Below, piece by piece: positions 1 through 9,865 of a stretch of 64,000 nucleotides of DNA. Each line of letters starts with the position of its first letter. Within the stretch, counting starts at the first letter, position 1. Made by a program: the position numbers and the translations under genes. Below the pieces are notes generated by a model that was not told the DNA's origin, did no database searches, and was given only the letters and a program-made list of their open reading frames with translations. Source of the DNA: Pigmentiphaga sp. NML030171 (GTDB lineage Bacteria > Pseudomonadota > Gammaproteobacteria > Burkholderiales > Burkholderiaceae_B); NCBI RefSeq assembly GCF_002188635.1, contig NZ_NINX01000029.1, positions 270,829 to 334,828 on the forward strand, written 5' to 3'.

Positions 1-1053
1 TGTGATGTTGCGGTCTTCAGCTAATGCCTCGAAGTAGTCAAACAAACCTCGGATCAACTCAGCCAAGTCGATTTCGCCGAGGCGGAGATTTCGAGGGTCA
101 TTTTCCGTTTGAGCTAGAAACAACATGTCGCCGATCATGCGACTCATGCGATCAAACTCCTCCAAGTTGGAGTAGAGGATCTCCCGATATTCCTCTGCAC
201 TGCGGGGTTGCCCGAGCGCCACATGGGACTGCGTAATCAGGTTGGTAACGGGTGTACGCAACTCGTGCGCAATGTCGGCGGAAAAGTGCGACAGGCGGAC
301 AAACCCTTCCTCGATTCTGGCCAGCATGTCGTTGAAGGCGACCACAAGTTCAGCCAGTTCTATAGGTACGTCCAGAGGATCAAGTCTCACATCTAGCTTT
401 GAAGAGCGGATCGTGCGAATCTCCTCGTTGACCTTGCGGATTGGAAGGTGGCCCCATTGCACGGCCAGCCAAGCCACCCCGAGCGCAATGCAGAGAACAA
501 GGCAGGTCGCCCACCAGAGCATGCGCTTGAACTCTGCCAAGAAATCGAGATGAAAGCCGATGTCCATGGCAGCGACGATGCGGTAGCCAGGTGCCGCCGA
601 ATCGTCGGCAGGCAGTTGTAGCGCCACACCTCGATAAGACCTCTGATTCTCTTGCCACACCGTCAAATCGTCGGCGGTGATGCGGTTGACCAACTTTTTG
701 CTGCTGGCAAGTTTCGACAGGTCAGGACCCGGCGTGGCATAGATGGTATTGCCCGGCCGATCATAGACACCATAGGTCATCCCATGATGTCCTGCCACTG
801 CATTGGCTAAATGCTGCCGCAACTCATCTTTGTCCATGTCATTAGCGATCTGTCGCAACGGCTCTGCCAAGGCCGTGACCACTGCGTCCAGTTCATGGGC
901 GTCCTGTTGGGCAAAGTGGTGCTCCAGGGATCTAACGACAACCCAGTTGAACGCTAGAAATACCAAGGTAGTGGCAATGCCAACCAGGGCCGTGACCCTC
1001 AATGCAAGCGACGCGGGACGGCTTCGCCGTGGCTTATGGCGCGAGGTCATCAT
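1..1053 (-). CDS. copS: Heavy-metal (copper) sensor histidine kinase, N-terminal part, cut by window edge
   Basis: The frame stays open from position 1053 to the window edge (351 codons). Residues about 20-40 form the first membrane segment. A periplasmic domain follows, then a second membrane segment (about 170-190) and a HAMP-like linker. The dimerisation/phosphoacceptor box reads [17 protein letters not shown], with His as the phosphate site. The ATP-binding domain lies outside the window. The start overlaps the end of copR by 20 bp, so the two genes are co-transcribed. By family (CopS/CusS/IrlS) it senses periplasmic copper or silver and phosphorylates the partner regulator. The start is one of two adjacent ATG codons (1053 or 1050). 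The metal specificity is inferred from the neighbouring genes. Confidence 0.9.
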   Translation of the reverse strand, partial: MMTSRHKPRRSRPASLALRVTALVGIATTLVFLAFNWVVVRSLEHHFAQQDAHELDAVVTALAEPLRQIANDMDKDELRQHLANAVAGHHGMTYGVYDRPGNTIYATPGPDLSKLASSKKLVNRITADDLTVWQENQRSYRGVALQLPADDSAAPGYRIVAAMDIGFHLDFLAEFKRMLWWATCLVLCIALGVAWLAVQWGHLPIRKVNEEIRTIRSSKLDVRLDPLDVPIELAELVVAFNDMLARIEEGFVRLSHFSADIAHELRTPVTNLITQSHVALGQPRSAEEYREILYSNLEEFDRMSRMIGDMLFLAQTENDPRNLRLGEIDLAELIRGLFDYFEALAEDRNIT

Positions 1054-1726
1054 CAGGCGCATCGAGCGTGTATCCCATGCCACGTACAGTGTGGATGAGC
1101 TTTGGATTGAACGCATCGTCGATCTTTGCGCGCAGACGACGGATGGCCACATCAATGACGTTGCTGTCGCTGTCGAAATTCATGTCCCATACCTGAGACG
1201 CAATCAACGAACGCGGCAGAACTTCACCCTGTCGGCGTGCCAGCAGTTCGAGCAACGCGAACTCCTTGCTGGTGAGATTGATGCGCTGACCAGCGCGCGT
1301 TGCACGTCGGCGCGGCAAGTCCAGCACCAAATCGGCAACTTGGATGCGATCAGGCTGGCTCGGAGCGCTTCCGCGTCGCAGCAGCGTCCGCACCCGCGCC
1401 AGCAATTCCGAGAACGCGAACGGCTTGACGAGATAGTCGTCTGCCCCCAGTTCCAACCCCTTGACGCGGTCATCTACGCTGCCACGTGCGGTTAGAAATA
1501 GCACAGGGACTTGTTTGCCAGCATCTCGCAGCGAACGCACGATGCGCCAGCCATCGACATCCGGCAGCATGACATCCAAGACCACCAAATCGTAGGTCTC
1601 GCTCATGGCCAAGTGGTGTCCGTCCAATCCGTTACGCGCCAGATCCACGACGAACCCTGCCTCCATGAGACCTTGGCGGACGTAATCCGCCGTCTTGTTC
1701 TCGTCTTCAACGACCAACAGCTTCAT
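1034..1726 (-). CDS. copR: OmpR-family copper response regulator
   Basis: This 230-residue protein starts [12 protein letters not shown]. It has an N-terminal receiver domain with the acidic pocket (E-D near residues 7-9), the phosphorylation site in VVLDVM (Asp about 51) and the conserved Lys in DDYLVKPF. The C-terminal winged helix ends with the RGMGYTL signature. Longer upstream starts (1783, 1741) are possible but lack family support. It is transcribed away from copA, with a palindromic site in the gap between them. It probably activates both directions when copper is high. Gene symbol by family (CopR/CusR/PcoR). Confidence 0.93.
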   Translation of the reverse strand: MKLLVVEDENKTADYVRQGLMEAGFVVDLARNGLDGHHLAMSETYDLVVLDVMLPDVDGWRIVRSLRDAGKQVPVLFLTARGSVDDRVKGLELGADDYLVKPFAFSELLARVRTLLRRGSAPSQPDRIQVADLVLDLPRRRATRAGQRINLTSKEFALLELLARRQGEVLPRSLIASQVWDMNFDSDSNVIDVAIRRLRAKIDDAFNPKLIHTVRGMGYTLDAPDDDLAP

Positions 1727-1841
1727 CGCATGCCCCATGAAATCGCTGCGGCGTAAGGAATTTTGCCGCCCACGATGCCCCATTCATCTGCTTCTTAGGG
1801 GCAATGTAATAGTCGCTTCCTGCCACGAAGATGACGCGACC

Positions 1842-1857
1842 ATTACATGAATGTAAT
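1842..1857. promoter_or_regulatory. Probable CopR/CusR-type operator (cop box)
   Basis: The sequence ATTACATGAATGTAAT has perfect 7-bp inverted arms (ATTACAT/ATGTAAT) around a 2-bp centre, between divergent copR and copA. A lone half-site ATGTAAT lies at 1804-1810. Palindromes of this size in this position are typical targets of CopR-like regulators. Binding is inferred. Confidence 0.7.
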
Positions 1858-1981
1858 CCAAGGGTCATTCATCCGAAAGTGGTCACTCCATAGCATGACC
1901 TCCATGCGTCGAACCGTGCCGCCCAAGACCAAAGGCGGCTCTAAAGACGACTTTCAAGTTATCTATGGAGGATTTCAGGCC

Positions 1982-3850
1982 ATGCCGCCTCGTTCGCCCT
2001 TTGTAATCGCGCCCCCACTGGGCCTGTCTCGTCGGCGTTTTGTTCAGGGGCTGGCCGCTGGCGGCGTCCTGGCCGGGCTGTCCACCCCGGCGCTCAGGGC
2101 ATTTGCCCAACAAGGCTCCGCGACGCGCGGTGCCGCCCCTGTGCTGAAGGGCACCGAGTTCGACTTGGTGATCGCCGAATCGCCCGTGAACTTCACGGGC
2201 AAGCCAGGCGTGGCTACGACCATCAACGGCTCGCTGCCGGCACCGACATTGCGTTGGCGCGAGGGTGACACCGTCACAATCCGTGTGACCAACAAGCTGC
2301 GTGAAGCCACATCCATCCACTGGCACGGGATCATCCTGCCGTATCAGATGGATGGCGTGCCGGGCATCAGCTTCAATGGCATCGCTCCCGGCGAGACCTT
2401 CACGTACCGCTTCAAGGTTCAGCAAAGCGGCTCCTACTGGTACCACTCGCACTCCGGCTTCCAGGAACTCACGGGCATGTACGGGGCGATCATCATCGAC
2501 CCCGCTGGTGCCGAGACCATCCGCGCCGACCGTGACCACGTGCTGCTGTTCTCGGATTGGACCGACGAAGACCCGATGCGGGTGTTCACCAAGCTCAAGT
2601 CCCAAAGCGACTACTACAACTACAACCAACCTACCGTCTTCGACTTCTTCCGGGACGCCTCGCGCGACGGCATGGCCGCTGCGATCGACAAGCGCAAGAT
2701 GTGGAACGAGATGCGGATGAATCCGACGGATCTCGCCGATCTGTCCGCCGCCACGCTGACCTATCTGGCCAACGGCGTCACCCCCGCCGGCAATTGGACG
2801 GCGCTGTTCCGACCGGGTGAGCGCGTGCGGCTGCGCATGGTCAACGGTGCGGGCAACACCTTCTACGACGTACGCATTCCCGGACTGAAACTCACGGTGG
2901 TGCACGTCGATGGTGTTGACGTGGAGCCGGTGACGGTCGATGAGTTCCGATTCGGTCCGGGCGAAACCGTCGATGTGATCGTCCAGCCACGGGATGACGC
3001 TTACACGATCTTCGCCCAGGCGATGGACCGGACAGGCTACGCGCGGGCCACGCTGGCCGTGCGTGAAGGTCTTCAAGCTCCCGTGCCTGCCCTCGATCCG
3101 GTCGAATGGCTGACCATGAACGACATGATGGGCAGCATGATGGGGGGCATGGACCACGGCGGGTCCGGCCAAGCCATGGAGATGACGGGCATGACCGGGA
3201 TGACCGGGATGACCGGGATGGATCATGGGGCGATGGCTGGCATGAATCACGGCGCCATGAACCACGGTGGCATGGCGATGGATCACAGCCAACACGCCGC
3301 GGCTGCGGGGGGACTGGCCGTGCCCAGCACTACTGCTCGCCACGCTCGCACCGAGTATGGTGCCAGCACGGACATGCGCGTTGACATGGCGCGCACCAAC
3401 CTCGATGACCCCGGCATCGGACTGCGCAACAACGGTCGGCGCGTGTTGACCCTCGCGGATCTGCATACCCCGTCGGGGCCGCTGGACAAGAGAGGCCCTG
3501 GCCGGGAGGTCGAACTGCACCTCACGGGCAACATGGAACGCTACGCATGGTCCCTGGACGGGCTGGAGTTCGGAAAGTCCACGCCGGTGCACTTCAAACA
3601 CGGCGAGCGGCTGCGGGTCATTCTGCACAACGACACCATGATGACCCATCCCATGCACCTGCACGGCATGTGGAGCGAGCTGGAAAGCCCCGACGGTCGC
3701 TTCCTTGCGCGCCGCCACACCCTGCCGGTGCAGCCGGCACAACGCATCAGCTTCCTGGTGACAGCCGACGCGCTCGGCCGCTGGGCGTGGCACTGCCACC
3801 TGATGTTCCACATGGATGCCGGCATGTTCCGCGAAGTCGTGGTGTCTTGA
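1982..3850 (+). CDS. copA: Multicopper oxidase CopA (copper resistance)
   Basis: This 622-residue periplasmic oxidase is thought to convert Cu(I) to less toxic Cu(II) and sequester copper. A twin-arginine signal (RRRF near residues 19-22) shows export by Tat. Copper ligands are visible as HWHG (about 113), HSHSG (about 155), HPMHLHG (about 556) and HCHLMFHMDAGM (about 604). A Met/His-rich stretch (about 380-440) with GMTGMTGM and MDHG repeats is the expected copper-binding insert. The start at 1982 was chosen because GGAGG lies 10 bp upstream and the Tat signal then begins normally. An in-frame start at 1847 would run through the operator. Confidence 0.95.
   Translation: MPPRSPFVIAPPLGLSRRRFVQGLAAGGVLAGLSTPALRAFAQQGSATRGAAPVLKGTEFDLVIAESPVNFTGKPGVATTINGSLPAPTLRWREGDTVTIRVTNKLREATSIHWHGIILPYQMDGVPGISFNGIAPGETFTYRFKVQQSGSYWYHSHSGFQELTGMYGAIIIDPAGAETIRADRDHVLLFSDWTDEDPMRVFTKLKSQSDYYNYNQPTVFDFFRDASRDGMAAAIDKRKMWNEMRMNPTDLADLSAATLTYLANGVTPAGNWTALFRPGERVRLRMVNGAGNTFYDVRIPGLKLTVVHVDGVDVEPVTVDEFRFGPGETVDVIVQPRDDAYTIFAQAMDRTGYARATLAVREGLQAPVPALDPVEWLTMNDMMGSMMGGMDHGGSGQAMEMTGMTGMTGMTGMDHGAMAGMNHGAMNHGGMAMDHSQHAAAAGGLAVPSTTARHARTEYGASTDMRVDMARTNLDDPGIGLRNNGRRVLTLADLHTPSGPLDKRGPGREVELHLTGNMERYAWSLDGLEFGKSTPVHFKHGERLRVILHNDTMMTHPMHLHGMWSELESPDGRFLARRHTLPVQPAQRISFLVTADALGRWAWHCHLMFHMDAGMFREVVVS
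3182..3217 (+). repeat. In-frame 9-bp tandem repeat in copA Met-rich region
   Basis: Three exact copies of ATGACCGGG (3191-3217) follow one near copy (3182-3190). They encode Met-Thr-Gly repeats of the copper-binding insert. The number of units could change by slippage without shifting the frame. Confidence 0.85.
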
Positions 3851-3875
3851 ACCCAGCGCACAAGGAAGACCAAGA

Positions 3876-4856
3876 ATGTCCAAAGCACTCCCCACTCGCG
3901 CACTGGCCACGACGCTTCTGGCCCTGGTAAGCGTCGCCGCCCAGGCACAAGCACAGAACGACCATGCAGCGCACGGCCAGGCCGACGCTCAAACGGCCGC
4001 GCCATCCACTCAGACCGTGGCTCCTGCCGCCGACCCGCACGCGGGTCACGCGACGTCGGCGAGCGGCTCGACCGCGGCCCCGGCCATGGATCACGGCAAC
4101 ATGCAGATGCAGGGCGGGTCGGCGCCTCCTGACGCCCGCGATCCGCATGGCTACTCCAATGGCCTGACATTGGGATCGGGCGACTACGCCGTACCCGGTG
4201 TGCCGCGGCTGATGCTGGCCGACGAACACAGGTTCTTCTCGTTGCGCGGCGAAACCCTGGAACGCCGCTTCACGCGCAAAGGGGACGATTCCACGGCCTA
4301 CGACCTCCAGGCTTGGTATGGGACGACCTACAACAAGGCCGTCGTGAAGGCCGAAGGCGATATCGCCAAAGGAAAGCTCGAAGAATCGCGTACCGAGCTT
4401 CTCTGGGGGCACGCCGTCGCACCGTACTGGGACACCCAGCTCGGCGTTCGGGTGGATAACGGAGAAGGCCCGAGCCGTCAATGGTTGGCTTTCGGCATCC
4501 AGGGCCTCGCCCCCTACTGGTTCGAGCTGGAGGCGACGGGCTACGTGGGAAGTGGCGGACGTACGGCGCTGCGTGTCGAAGGAAGCTACGAGCTGCTGCT
4601 GACCCAGCGACTGATTCTGGAGCCTCGTGCCGAATTGCAGTTCTATGGCAAGGACGACCCGGAACGCGGTATCGGCAAGGGCTTGGCCGAAGCGTCTGCT
4701 GGCTTGCGCCTGCGCTATGAATTCAGTCGCCAGTTCGCCCCCTACATCGGCGTGGAACGGGCGGGCAGCTTCGGACGCACCGCGGACTATGTGCGCGCCG
4801 AAGGTGGCCGCGCGCAGCAGACGCGCTGGGTGGCTGGCGTGCGATTCTGGTTCTAG
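3876..4856 (+). CDS. copB: Outer-membrane copper resistance protein CopB
   Basis: The 326-residue protein has a Sec signal peptide (residues 1-24, ending AAQAQAQ). A His/Met-rich linker (HAAHG, DPHAGH, MDHGNMQMQ) follows. The C-terminal domain from about residue 110 is a beta-rich PcoB/CopB region ending in an aromatic residue (VRFWF), typical of outer-membrane beta-barrels. It begins 25 bp after copA and is part of the same operon. The start at 3876 has AAGGAAG upstream. The family binds or exports copper at the outer membrane; its exact mechanism is not settled. Confidence 0.93.
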   Translation: MSKALPTRALATTLLALVSVAAQAQAQNDHAAHGQADAQTAAPSTQTVAPAADPHAGHATSASGSTAAPAMDHGNMQMQGGSAPPDARDPHGYSNGLTLGSGDYAVPGVPRLMLADEHRFFSLRGETLERRFTRKGDDSTAYDLQAWYGTTYNKAVVKAEGDIAKGKLEESRTELLWGHAVAPYWDTQLGVRVDNGEGPSRQWLAFGIQGLAPYWFELEATGYVGSGGRTALRVEGSYELLLTQRLILEPRAELQFYGKDDPERGIGKGLAEASAGLRLRYEFSRQFAPYIGVERAGSFGRTADYVRAEGGRAQQTRWVAGVRFWF

Positions 4857-4893
4857 AACCTTGTGGGTTTGATCATCTGATGAGAGGCAATCT

Positions 4894-5379
4894 ATGAACA
4901 TGCACTACGACAGAAGCCAGGGCAAAGTGCCGAGACGCCAAGCATTGATCGCTGGCTTGTTGGTGATGGCACTCGCAGGACCGAGCCTGGCGCAGAGCCG
5001 ACCGATCGCCAAGGTGTGGAAGGACCCGAGCTGCGGTTGCTGCAAGGACTGGGTCTCACACCTGCAAGGCGCAGGCTTCGATGTGCAGGTTCTTGACACC
5101 GGGAACACGGCAGCGCGCACGCGGCTGGGCATCCCGCAGAAGTACGGTTCGTGCCACACGGCGCAGATCGGCGGCTATGCCATCGAGGGTCATGTGCCTG
5201 CCTCGGACATTCAACGCTTGCTGCGCGAAGCCCCGCAGGCCATCGGCCTCGCGGCGCCGGGCATGCCGGTCGGTTCGCCCGGCATGGATGGTCCGGCCTA
5301 TGGTGGACGCAAGGACGCCTACGACGTGCTGCTGATCGGGAAAAACGGTAGTAGCACGGTCTATCAGTCGCATCGCTGA
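4894..5379 (+). CDS. DUF411 (CopG-like) periplasmic metal-binding protein
   Basis: The 161-residue protein has a signal peptide (cleavage near ALAGPSLAQ). The DUF411 core begins with the cysteine motif DPSCGCCKDW and has a further conserved Cys in YGSCHTAQIGGYAIEGHVPA. DUF411 proteins are common in copper and silver resistance clusters and have a thioredoxin-like cysteine pair. A role in periplasmic copper binding or oxidation is inferred. It sits in the copper operon with GAGAGG before the ATG. Confidence 0.9.
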   Translation: MNMHYDRSQGKVPRRQALIAGLLVMALAGPSLAQSRPIAKVWKDPSCGCCKDWVSHLQGAGFDVQVLDTGNTAARTRLGIPQKYGSCHTAQIGGYAIEGHVPASDIQRLLREAPQAIGLAAPGMPVGSPGMDGPAYGGRKDAYDVLLIGKNGSSTVYQSHR

Positions 5380-5412
5380 CCATCCATCAACCCTTTTCCG
5401 TGGAGATATGCC

Positions 5413-5685
5413 ATGCAGCATCAGCACACACAGACCCCCAGCGATCGTCCCCGGTTCTGGCGATCGCGCTACGGCGTGGCGTTCCTCATCATCGCCGCTG
5501 TCGCCGCGTATTTCCTGCTCAAGGAGCACACGGCACATGTTGCCGGCTATCTCCCCTTCCTGCTGCTGGCGGCTTGTCCGCTGATGCACCTGTTCATGCA
5601 CCGTGGTCACGGCCACGGCGGACACGATCATGCCGCGCGTCAGGGTGAGGAAGGTGCCGCACCCGCCAAGGAGCAGAAGCAATGA
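5413..5685 (+). CDS. DUF2933 small membrane protein
   Basis: The 90-residue protein has two hydrophobic segments (about 20-36 and 45-60). A His-rich tail (HRGHGHGGHDHAARQ) and an acidic/Lys-rich end follow. The pattern matches DUF2933 proteins that recur in heavy-metal clusters. The His tail suggests metal binding near the inner membrane, but no biochemical role is known. GGAG is placed 7 bp before the ATG. A strong hairpin follows the stop codon. Confidence 0.85.
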   Translation: MQHQHTQTPSDRPRFWRSRYGVAFLIIAAVAAYFLLKEHTAHVAGYLPFLLLAACPLMHLFMHRGHGHGGHDHAARQGEEGAAPAKEQKQ

Positions 5686-5716
5686 GTCGCGTGCTCGCAC
5701 CGTGCGAGCACGCGAC
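5686..5716 (+). terminator. Perfect 14-bp hairpin directly after the DUF2933 gene
   Basis: Arms 5686-5699 and 5703-5716 are exact inverted repeats with a 3-nt loop (CCG), starting right after the TGA. No T-run follows. It may be an attenuator or mRNA-stabilising structure between the early cop genes and the ATPase rather than a full terminator. Confidence 0.6.
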
Positions 5717-5797
5717 GCCGCGCTTGTCTCCTTGCGCGCCTGCGGCCTGCTGCGATCACCAGACACCAACGGTTAACGGCGGAGGGCACTTGTCACT

Positions 5798-8278
5798 ATG
5801 AATTCACCCAGCAAGTCTTCAGGACATGAGCACGCAGGCATGGCGGCGGGTGCCACAACGTCCGGCCCGCATACGCACCACCATCACGCCAGCCATGCCG
5901 GCAGTGACGACGCGGGCGGGTCCTCAAGCCACTCGCAGCCCGATGCCGCGACGCGCGATCCGGTGTGTGGCATGGCGGTCACGGCGGCGTCGGAGCACCG
6001 CTCCACGCACTTGGGGAACACGTACTTGTTTTGCAGCACCGGATGCAAGGCCAAATTCGACACCGATCCGGCGCGATATGCCAGCGGTGGCGCGGGCATA
6101 GGCACAGGCAGCGGCCATGCGCCGCATCACCATGCCAGCACCGCAGTTTCACCGGCCCCGGCGGCATCGCCAACCGCACCCGGAACGATCTACACCTGCC
6201 CGATGCACCCGGAGATCCGCCAGGATCATCCGGGAACCTGCCCCAAGTGCGGGATGACGCTGGAGCCCCTGCTGCCCGACCTCGACGACGACAACCCGGA
6301 GTTGCGTGACTTCTCGCGTCGCTTCTGGTGGACCTTGCCGTTGACGCTCGTGGTCCTGGCGCTGGCGATGCTGGGCGAGCGGCTGCACCTGATGGACATG
6401 GCTACGCAGAGCTGGGTCGAGTTGGTGCTGTCGTTGCCGATCGTGCTGTGGGCCGGCTGGCCCTTCTTCTCCCGCGGCTGGCTGTCCGTGGTCAACCGCA
6501 GCCCGAACATGTGGACACTGATCGGCCTGGGAACGGGTGCGGCATTCATCTACAGCGTCGTGGCAACCGTTGCGCCGGAAGTGTTTCCAGCCTCCTTCAT
6601 GTCCATGGGACGGGTCGGCGTGTATTTCGAGGCCGCCGCCGTCATCATCTCGCTGACACTGCTCGGCCAGGTGCTGGAACTCAAGGCCCGCTCCCAGACT
6701 TCGGCGGCCATCAAGTCGCTGCTGGGGCTGGCGCCCAAGACCGCGCGGCGCATCAATGCGGACGGCAGCGAGGAAGACGTGCCGCTCAGCCATGTGCACG
6801 TCGGCGACCTGCTGCGCATCCGACCCGGCGAGAAGGTGCCGGTGGATGGCATCGTGCACGAGGGCAGCAGCTCGATTGACGAATCCATGCTGACCGGCGA
6901 ACCGCTGCCCGTCAGCAAGCGCGCGGGCGACAAGGTCATCGGGGCCACACTCAACACCAACGGCGCGCTGGTCATGCGTTCGGAGCGGATCGGCTCGGAC
7001 ACCGTTCTATCGCAGATCGTCCAGATGGTCGCCCAGGCGCAGCGTTCCAAGGCACCGATGCAACGCATGGCCGATGTCGTTGCCGGCTACTTCGTGATGG
7101 CCGTCGTCGCCATTGCGGTCACGACGCTCTTTGTATGGGGATTCTTCGGGCCACAGCCCACCTGGGTCTATGGACTGATCAATGCGGTGGCCGTCCTGAT
7201 CATCGCCTGCCCGTGCGCGCTGGGTCTGGCCACGCCGATGTCGATCATGGTCGCAACGGGCCGTGGCGCCACGCAGGGCGTGTTGTTCCGCGATGCCGCG
7301 GCGATCGAGAATCTTCGCAAGGTCGATACCCTCGTCATCGACAAGACAGGAACCCTGACCGAAGGCCGACCTGCTTTCGATCAGGTCGTCGCAGCACCCG
7401 GCTTTACGAACGATGAGGTGCTGCGTCTTGCGGCCAGCCTGGACCAGGGCAGTGAACACCCCCTGGCCGACGCCATCGTGCAGGCCGCGCGTGCCCAGGG
7501 CCTCCAACTCGTGAAGCCTCAGAGCTTTGAATCGGGAACCGGCATCGGCGTGCGCGGAAAGGTTGAGCACCGGCAACTGGCGTTGGGCAACACAGTGCTG
7601 ATGGAACAGTCTGGCGTATCGGTGGAACCGCTCGTACCCCAGGCCGAAACTCTGCGCGGCGAAGGGGCCAGCGTCATGTACTTGGCTGTGGACGGGCAAC
7701 TCGCGGGTTTGCTCGCCGTATCCGACCCGGTCAAGGGCAGCACCCCCGAGGCCCTGGCCGCGTTGAAGGCTGCGGGCCTGCGGGTCATCATGGCCACCGG
7801 GGACGGGCAGACCACCGCCAAAGCCGTCGGTGCACGCCTAGGCATCGACGAGGTGCATGGTGAGGTCAAGCCGGCGGACAAGCTCATGTTGATCGAGCGG
7901 CTGCAGAAAGAAGGCCGCATCGTCGCCATGGCCGGAGACGGCATCAACGACGCGCCGGCCTTGGCGAAGGCAGACGTGGGCATCGCCATGGGAACGGGAA
8001 CCGACGTGGCGATGAACAGCGCTCAGGTCACGCTGGTCAAGGGCGACCTGCGTGGCATTGCTGTCGCTCGCACGCTCTCGGTGAGTACCGTGGGCAACAT
8101 GAAGCAGAACCTCATGTTCGCCTTCCTCTACAACGCGCTGGGCATCCCCATCGCCGCCGGGGTTCTCTATCCCCTCACGGGCTGGTTGCTGTCGCCCCTG
8201 ATCGCAGCATTGGCGATGAGCCTGAGTTCGGCATCGGTCGTGGGCAACGCCTTGCGGCTGAGAGCGAGCCGACTGTGA
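5798..8278 (+). CDS. copF: Copper-translocating P1B-type ATPase with YHS and HMBD N-terminal domains
   Basis: This 826-residue inner-membrane pump exports Cu+. A His-rich leader (HTHHHHASH) precedes a YHS domain (about 53-94, DPVCGM...[10 protein letters not shown]). A heavy-metal-binding domain follows (about 131-158, YTCPMHPEI...CPKCGM). These replace the usual HMA domains. Catalytic signatures are CPC in the membrane (residues 471-473), DKTGT (phosphorylated Asp about 515), the SEHPL motif and GDGINDAP (about 713). The final two membrane segments carry the NALG and MSLSS motifs expected of Cu+ pumps. It lies between DUF2933 and copC. The symbol copF follows Cupriavidus usage and is tentative; copA is the alternative name. 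Confidence 0.94.
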   Translation: MNSPSKSSGHEHAGMAAGATTSGPHTHHHHASHAGSDDAGGSSSHSQPDAATRDPVCGMAVTAASEHRSTHLGNTYLFCSTGCKAKFDTDPARYASGGAGIGTGSGHAPHHHASTAVSPAPAASPTAPGTIYTCPMHPEIRQDHPGTCPKCGMTLEPLLPDLDDDNPELRDFSRRFWWTLPLTLVVLALAMLGERLHLMDMATQSWVELVLSLPIVLWAGWPFFSRGWLSVVNRSPNMWTLIGLGTGAAFIYSVVATVAPEVFPASFMSMGRVGVYFEAAAVIISLTLLGQVLELKARSQTSAAIKSLLGLAPKTARRINADGSEEDVPLSHVHVGDLLRIRPGEKVPVDGIVHEGSSSIDESMLTGEPLPVSKRAGDKVIGATLNTNGALVMRSERIGSDTVLSQIVQMVAQAQRSKAPMQRMADVVAGYFVMAVVAIAVTTLFVWGFFGPQPTWVYGLINAVAVLIIACPCALGLATPMSIMVATGRGATQGVLFRDAAAIENLRKVDTLVIDKTGTLTEGRPAFDQVVAAPGFTNDEVLRLAASLDQGSEHPLADAIVQAARAQGLQLVKPQSFESGTGIGVRGKVEHRQLALGNTVLMEQSGVSVEPLVPQAETLRGEGASVMYLAVDGQLAGLLAVSDPVKGSTPEALAALKAAGLRVIMATGDGQTTAKAVGARLGIDEVHGEVKPADKLMLIERLQKEGRIVAMAGDGINDAPALAKADVGIAMGTGTDVAMNSAQVTLVKGDLRGIAVARTLSVSTVGNMKQNLMFAFLYNALGIPIAAGVLYPLTGWLLSPLIAALAMSLSSASVVGNALRLRASRL

Positions 8279-8419
8279 CCGAAACATCTTTCAGAACCAA
8301 CAGGAGTCTGCTATCGCCCAGCGAACCGTTTCTTTCGTTCCACGCCGTTGCGAAGGTGCAAGCCTTATCTCGGCATTTCGTTCTTAAACCACACCTCACA
8401 CATCCAGGTAGAAACTTCT

Positions 8420-8806
8420 ATGACCCGTTCACATTTCATCGCCAAGCTCGTCGCGCCGATCGCTGCTGGCCTGTTCGCCACCGCCGCATTCGCGCATCCT
8501 TCGCTGGTGTCTTCAACGCCGGCCGACAAGTCGCAGGTTTCCGCGCCAGCCACCATCGAGCTGAAGTTCTCCGAAACGCTGGTGCCGCAGTTCTCCGCCG
8601 CAAGCCTTGTCATGACGGGCATGCCGGGAATGGCGAGCCATGGCCCGATGAAGATCAACGCCAGCGTCGCGGGTGCCGGCGACGGCAAGACCATGGTCAT
8701 CACGCCGGCACAGGCGCTCCAGCCGGGCGACTATCGCGTCGAATGGCGTGCCGTCTCCTCGGACACGCATCCGATCACGGGTAACGTCACCTTCAAGGTG
8801 AAGTAA
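8420..8806 (+). CDS. copC: Periplasmic copper chaperone CopC
   Basis: The 128-residue protein has a cleavable signal ending ATAAFAHPS. The mature N-terminal His is a typical CopC copper ligand. The fold motifs HPSLVSSTPADKS and DTHPITGNVTFKV are those of the CopC/YobA family, and an internal Met-rich stretch (MTGMPGMASHGPM) is the Cu(I) region. The start at 8420 leaves a normal signal peptide; an upstream in-frame start at 8348 would add 24 unlikely residues. It is followed 4 bp later by copD, its usual membrane partner. Confidence 0.93.
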   Translation: MTRSHFIAKLVAPIAAGLFATAAFAHPSLVSSTPADKSQVSAPATIELKFSETLVPQFSAASLVMTGMPGMASHGPMKINASVAGAGDGKTMVITPAQALQPGDYRVEWRAVSSDTHPITGNVTFKVK

Positions 8807-8810
8807 GCCC

Positions 8811-9737
8811 ATGGCCGGGGATTGGTTGACCATCGTCCTGCGCCTGGCGCTTTATCTGGACCTGGCGGCGGCGTTTGGCGTCGCCATGTTCGGACTCTAT
8901 GCTTTGGGCAACGACGAGCGATCCTCGACGATCTCGCGCCGCTATCGCGTACTCATTGGCGCATCCGCCGCCATCGGCATTGTCCTGTCGATGTGGGGCA
9001 TGACGGTCATGGCCAAGGCCATGTCCGGCGCCCAAAGCTACGCGGAGCTGTCAACGCACGTTTTCGACATGCTCATTACGGGCACGCACATGGGCATCGC
9101 CTGGTGCATTCGCATCCTGGCGTTAGTGACGTGTGTGCTCATCGCAGTGTTGCGCATGAATTCAACACTGCGTTTTGCAGCGATGGCCGCTTCCAGTGGT
9201 GTGGCGTTGGCGACCCTTGCATGGGCGGGACATGGCGCCATGGATGACGGCGTGCGCGGATACATTCATCTCGCTTCGGACATCACGCACCTCTGGGCGG
9301 CCGGTGCCTGGGTAGGCGCATTGATCGCGTTCTTGGTGCTTGCGGCGAACAAACCAAATACCGGGCAAGGCTCAGTAGAGATCCTGAGCCGAACATCCAA
9401 TGGTTTCGCTCGGATAGGTACTGTGATCGTGGCGGCACTCGTCGTGACCGGAGCCCTGAATTACCTGTTGATCGCTGGGCCATCGCTTGATCCGCTCTTC
9501 TCAACGCTCTATGGCCGCCTGCTCGTAGGAAAACTCCTGTTGTTCGGAGGAATGCTCGCGCTGGCGGCAGCCAATCGGTTTCGACTGAGCCCAAGTCTGG
9601 AGGCGGCATTGAGAACAGGCAACCACGCACACGCGGTCGTCAAGCTACGGCAGAGTCTGTTCACGGAGGCGACATTAGCCGTTCTGGTTTTGGCGAGCGT
9701 TGCGTGGCTTGGCATCCTTTCTCCCAACGGCACCTAA
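8811..9737 (+). CDS. copD: Copper resistance membrane protein CopD
   Basis: The 308-residue protein has about eight hydrophobic segments. Conserved motifs include WAGHGAMD (about 140), HLASDITHLWAAGAWVGAL (about 150-170) and a late GKLLLFGGMLALAAANRF segment. These match the CopD domain family, thought to move copper across the inner membrane together with CopC. It begins 4 bp after copC and is probably translationally coupled to it. Confidence 0.92.
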   Translation: MAGDWLTIVLRLALYLDLAAAFGVAMFGLYALGNDERSSTISRRYRVLIGASAAIGIVLSMWGMTVMAKAMSGAQSYAELSTHVFDMLITGTHMGIAWCIRILALVTCVLIAVLRMNSTLRFAAMAASSGVALATLAWAGHGAMDDGVRGYIHLASDITHLWAAGAWVGALIAFLVLAANKPNTGQGSVEILSRTSNGFARIGTVIVAALVVTGALNYLLIAGPSLDPLFSTLYGRLLVGKLLLFGGMLALAAANRFRLSPSLEAALRTGNHAHAVVKLRQSLFTEATLAVLVLASVAWLGILSPNGT

Positions 9738-9773
9738 TCCTTGACTGGCACCAAATGACAGCACATGAATTGA

Positions 9774-9780
9774 ATGTAAT
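9774..9780 (+). promoter_or_regulatory. Cop-box half-site upstream of the copK-like gene
   Basis: ATGTAAT repeats the right arm of the copR/copA palindrome. It is preceded by an imperfect left arm (ATGAAT at 9765-9770). Its position in the 128-bp gap before the copK-like gene suggests a separate CopR-responsive promoter. This is inference from similarity. Confidence 0.4.
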
Positions 9781-9865
9781 GCACGGGTAAGCGATCTGTA
9801 GATCGCGCGCTTCTACATTTAACGGCGCGGCGCAAGTTGTCGTCGTTTTCACAAAGGAGTCGATC

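Noticed and set aside
1847..1981. Earlier ATG for CopA
   Set aside because: It overlaps the operator palindrome and would place 45 extra residues before the Tat signal; GGAGG favours 1982.
3182..3217. Possible CRISPR-like or satellite repeat
   Set aside because: The units are 9 bp, in frame and encode the Met-rich copper region; there are no spacers.
1883..3910. Long minus-strand frame of 675 codons opposite copA
   Set aside because: It is antisense to a clear multicopper oxidase. The His/Arg/Val-rich composition reflects codon bias of the opposite strand, and there is no family motif.
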